Assembly (NCBI RefSeq): GCF_010587385.1
Contig: NZ_CP047475.1
Span: 2,108,001 to 2,172,000 of the forward strand
From: Vibrio astriarenae
GTDB taxonomy: Bacteria; Pseudomonadota; Gammaproteobacteria; Enterobacterales; Vibrionaceae
Length of the DNA: 64,000 nt
Direction: 5' to 3'
The notes under the pieces were generated by a model. The model searched no databases. It worked only from the letters and a program-made list of their open reading frames with translations, and was not told the DNA's origin. Every line of letters starts with the position of its first letter. Position 1 is the first letter of the stretch. Both the position numbers and the translations under genes were made by a program. Positions 63,339 to 64,000 of this stretch are shown here, in pieces.

Positions 63339-64000
63339 TTATGGACTGACCGCAGCAAGCAATCGCTCACGCATCGCTTTGTGTGCTGTATCGTGAAGAT
63401 AGCGGCGATGGTAGATCATGCGATAGGTGATAGGACGCAATTCAAGCGGGATGGTAAAGACATTTAAGTTGAGCCTTTCTGCAAGATGAGTCGCCAACGA
63501 TCGGGTCGATGATGCCACATAATCCGTGGTAGATGCGAGCATCAACATACTCGATACAGAACTAGTTTCAACCTTGATATTTCTCGGCTTTACCGGGTGG
63601 TTGGAGAGAAAGTTAAGAGTATCGAGATCACCACGGCGAACTTTAAGGGCAATATGCTGCTCAGCATAGTAGTCGTCATAGGTCATCGTCTCTTTCACTC
63701 TGGGGTGGTCTTTACGGCACAAACAGACAGTGGGTTCTGAATAAAGATCTTCAACGACAAAGGCCTGGCGCTTTGTTCCCAAAACATCAATGACCAAATC
63801 GACCTTTTGGCTCGTCAAGTCATCAAGGATGGCTTCCTCGTTGAGTGGCGCCTCATGAAACTTCAACCCATCAATACTTGAGACCAAATGCATCAAACTT
63901 TCACTGCAATAGACGTTAAAGTCTTCACTTTGGGTCTCAACCGTTTCGAGAACAGACATTGGGCCTTCAATTTTATTTGCTAACGCAACAGCCGCTCCGG
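63339..64000 (-). CDS. LysR-family regulator, 5' part outside the window
   Basis: Partial gene. The frame stays open to the window edge (residues GAAVALANKIEGPMSVLE before the first internal ATG), so the helix-turn-helix lies beyond the window; the 220 visible residues are the effector-binding domain (VDLVIDVLGTKRQAF, EPTVCLCRKDHPRV, and the C-terminal YRMIYHRRYLHDTAHKAMRE). The C-terminal form YHRR...D..H is typical of a LeuO/NodD-like branch. Target unknown. It is on the same strand as the outer-membrane barrel gene and 100 nt upstream of it. Confidence 0.78.
   Translation of the reverse strand, partial: GAAVALANKIEGPMSVLETVETQSEDFNVYCSESLMHLVSSIDGLKFHEAPLNEEAILDDLTSQKVDLVIDVLGTKRQAFVVEDLYSEPTVCLCRKDHPRVKETMTYDDYYAEQHIALKVRRGDLDTLNFLSNHPVKPRNIKVETSSVSSMLMLASTTDYVASSTRSLATHLAERLNLNVFTIPLELRPITYRMIYHRRYLHDTAHKAMRERLLAAVSP

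Overview
The window is a stretch of chromosome from a Vibrionaceae member, most likely a Vibrio. The evidence is gene content and order: an AphB-type LysR regulator next to an RssB-like response regulator, CsiV after mfd, the recR-ybaB-dnaX-apt-ybaN block, yejK/yejL/yejM, fadI-fadJ beside fadL, and many short Vibrio-style intergenic palindromes. I see no phage genes, transposases, CRISPR arrays or rRNA. Most of the window is core genome; the main accessory-looking segment is a galactoside-utilisation locus at about 16.1-27.2 kb.

Layout. 0-8 kb: lolC, divergent from a PilZ gene and mfd, then csiV, an acetyltransferase and a short-chain dehydrogenase. 8-16 kb: topB, grxD, sodB, small unknowns, a degenerate SDR, a low-molecular-weight phosphatase, btuR, yghU and an EamA transporter whose leader can fold as a pseudoknot ahead of a U-tract. 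16-27 kb: a MelB-like symporter, a GH36 alpha-galactosidase, a LamB-type porin, a MalM-like lipoprotein, a LacZ beta-galactosidase and a LacI-family regulator. These are tied together by three copies of a CG-centred operator, with a multi-hairpin RNA candidate in the central divergent region. 27-35 kb: recR, ybaB, dnaX (with an intact -1 frameshift signal and a 10-copy 9-bp repeat), apt, a YbaN gene without a standard start codon, a 42-residue membrane protein, rssB, aphB and ydjA.

35-42 kb is a fatty-acid block: fadI-fadJ with a FadR-like operator, a strongly supported sRNA candidate on the minus strand, an ECF sigma factor with its DUF3379 partner, and fadL, followed by a cluster of repeats. 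42-49 kb: adhE, ychE, a voltage-gated K+ channel and asd. 49-57 kb: a coiled-coil lipoprotein, a membrane-anchored orphan HPt protein, yejK, yejL, yejM, tRNA-Pro, two tandem tiny ORFs with good ribosome-binding sites, an SMR transporter, a HAD phosphatase, tRNA-Ser and the 4.5S RNA gene ffs. 57-64 kb: a membrane protein, an alkyltransferase-like protein, ybaY, tesB, a coiled-coil membrane protein, decR divergent from a cysteine-synthase-fold enzyme, an outer-membrane barrel whose ribosome-binding site can be sequestered in a hairpin, and a LysR gene cut by the window edge.

The genes least explained by known annotation are RNA-level or very small: the EamA leader, the porin-upstream RNA, the fadI-upstream sRNA, the tandem tiny ORFs and the SD-sequestering barrel leader. 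Functional calls come from motif recognition and remembered family sequences, not from searches.
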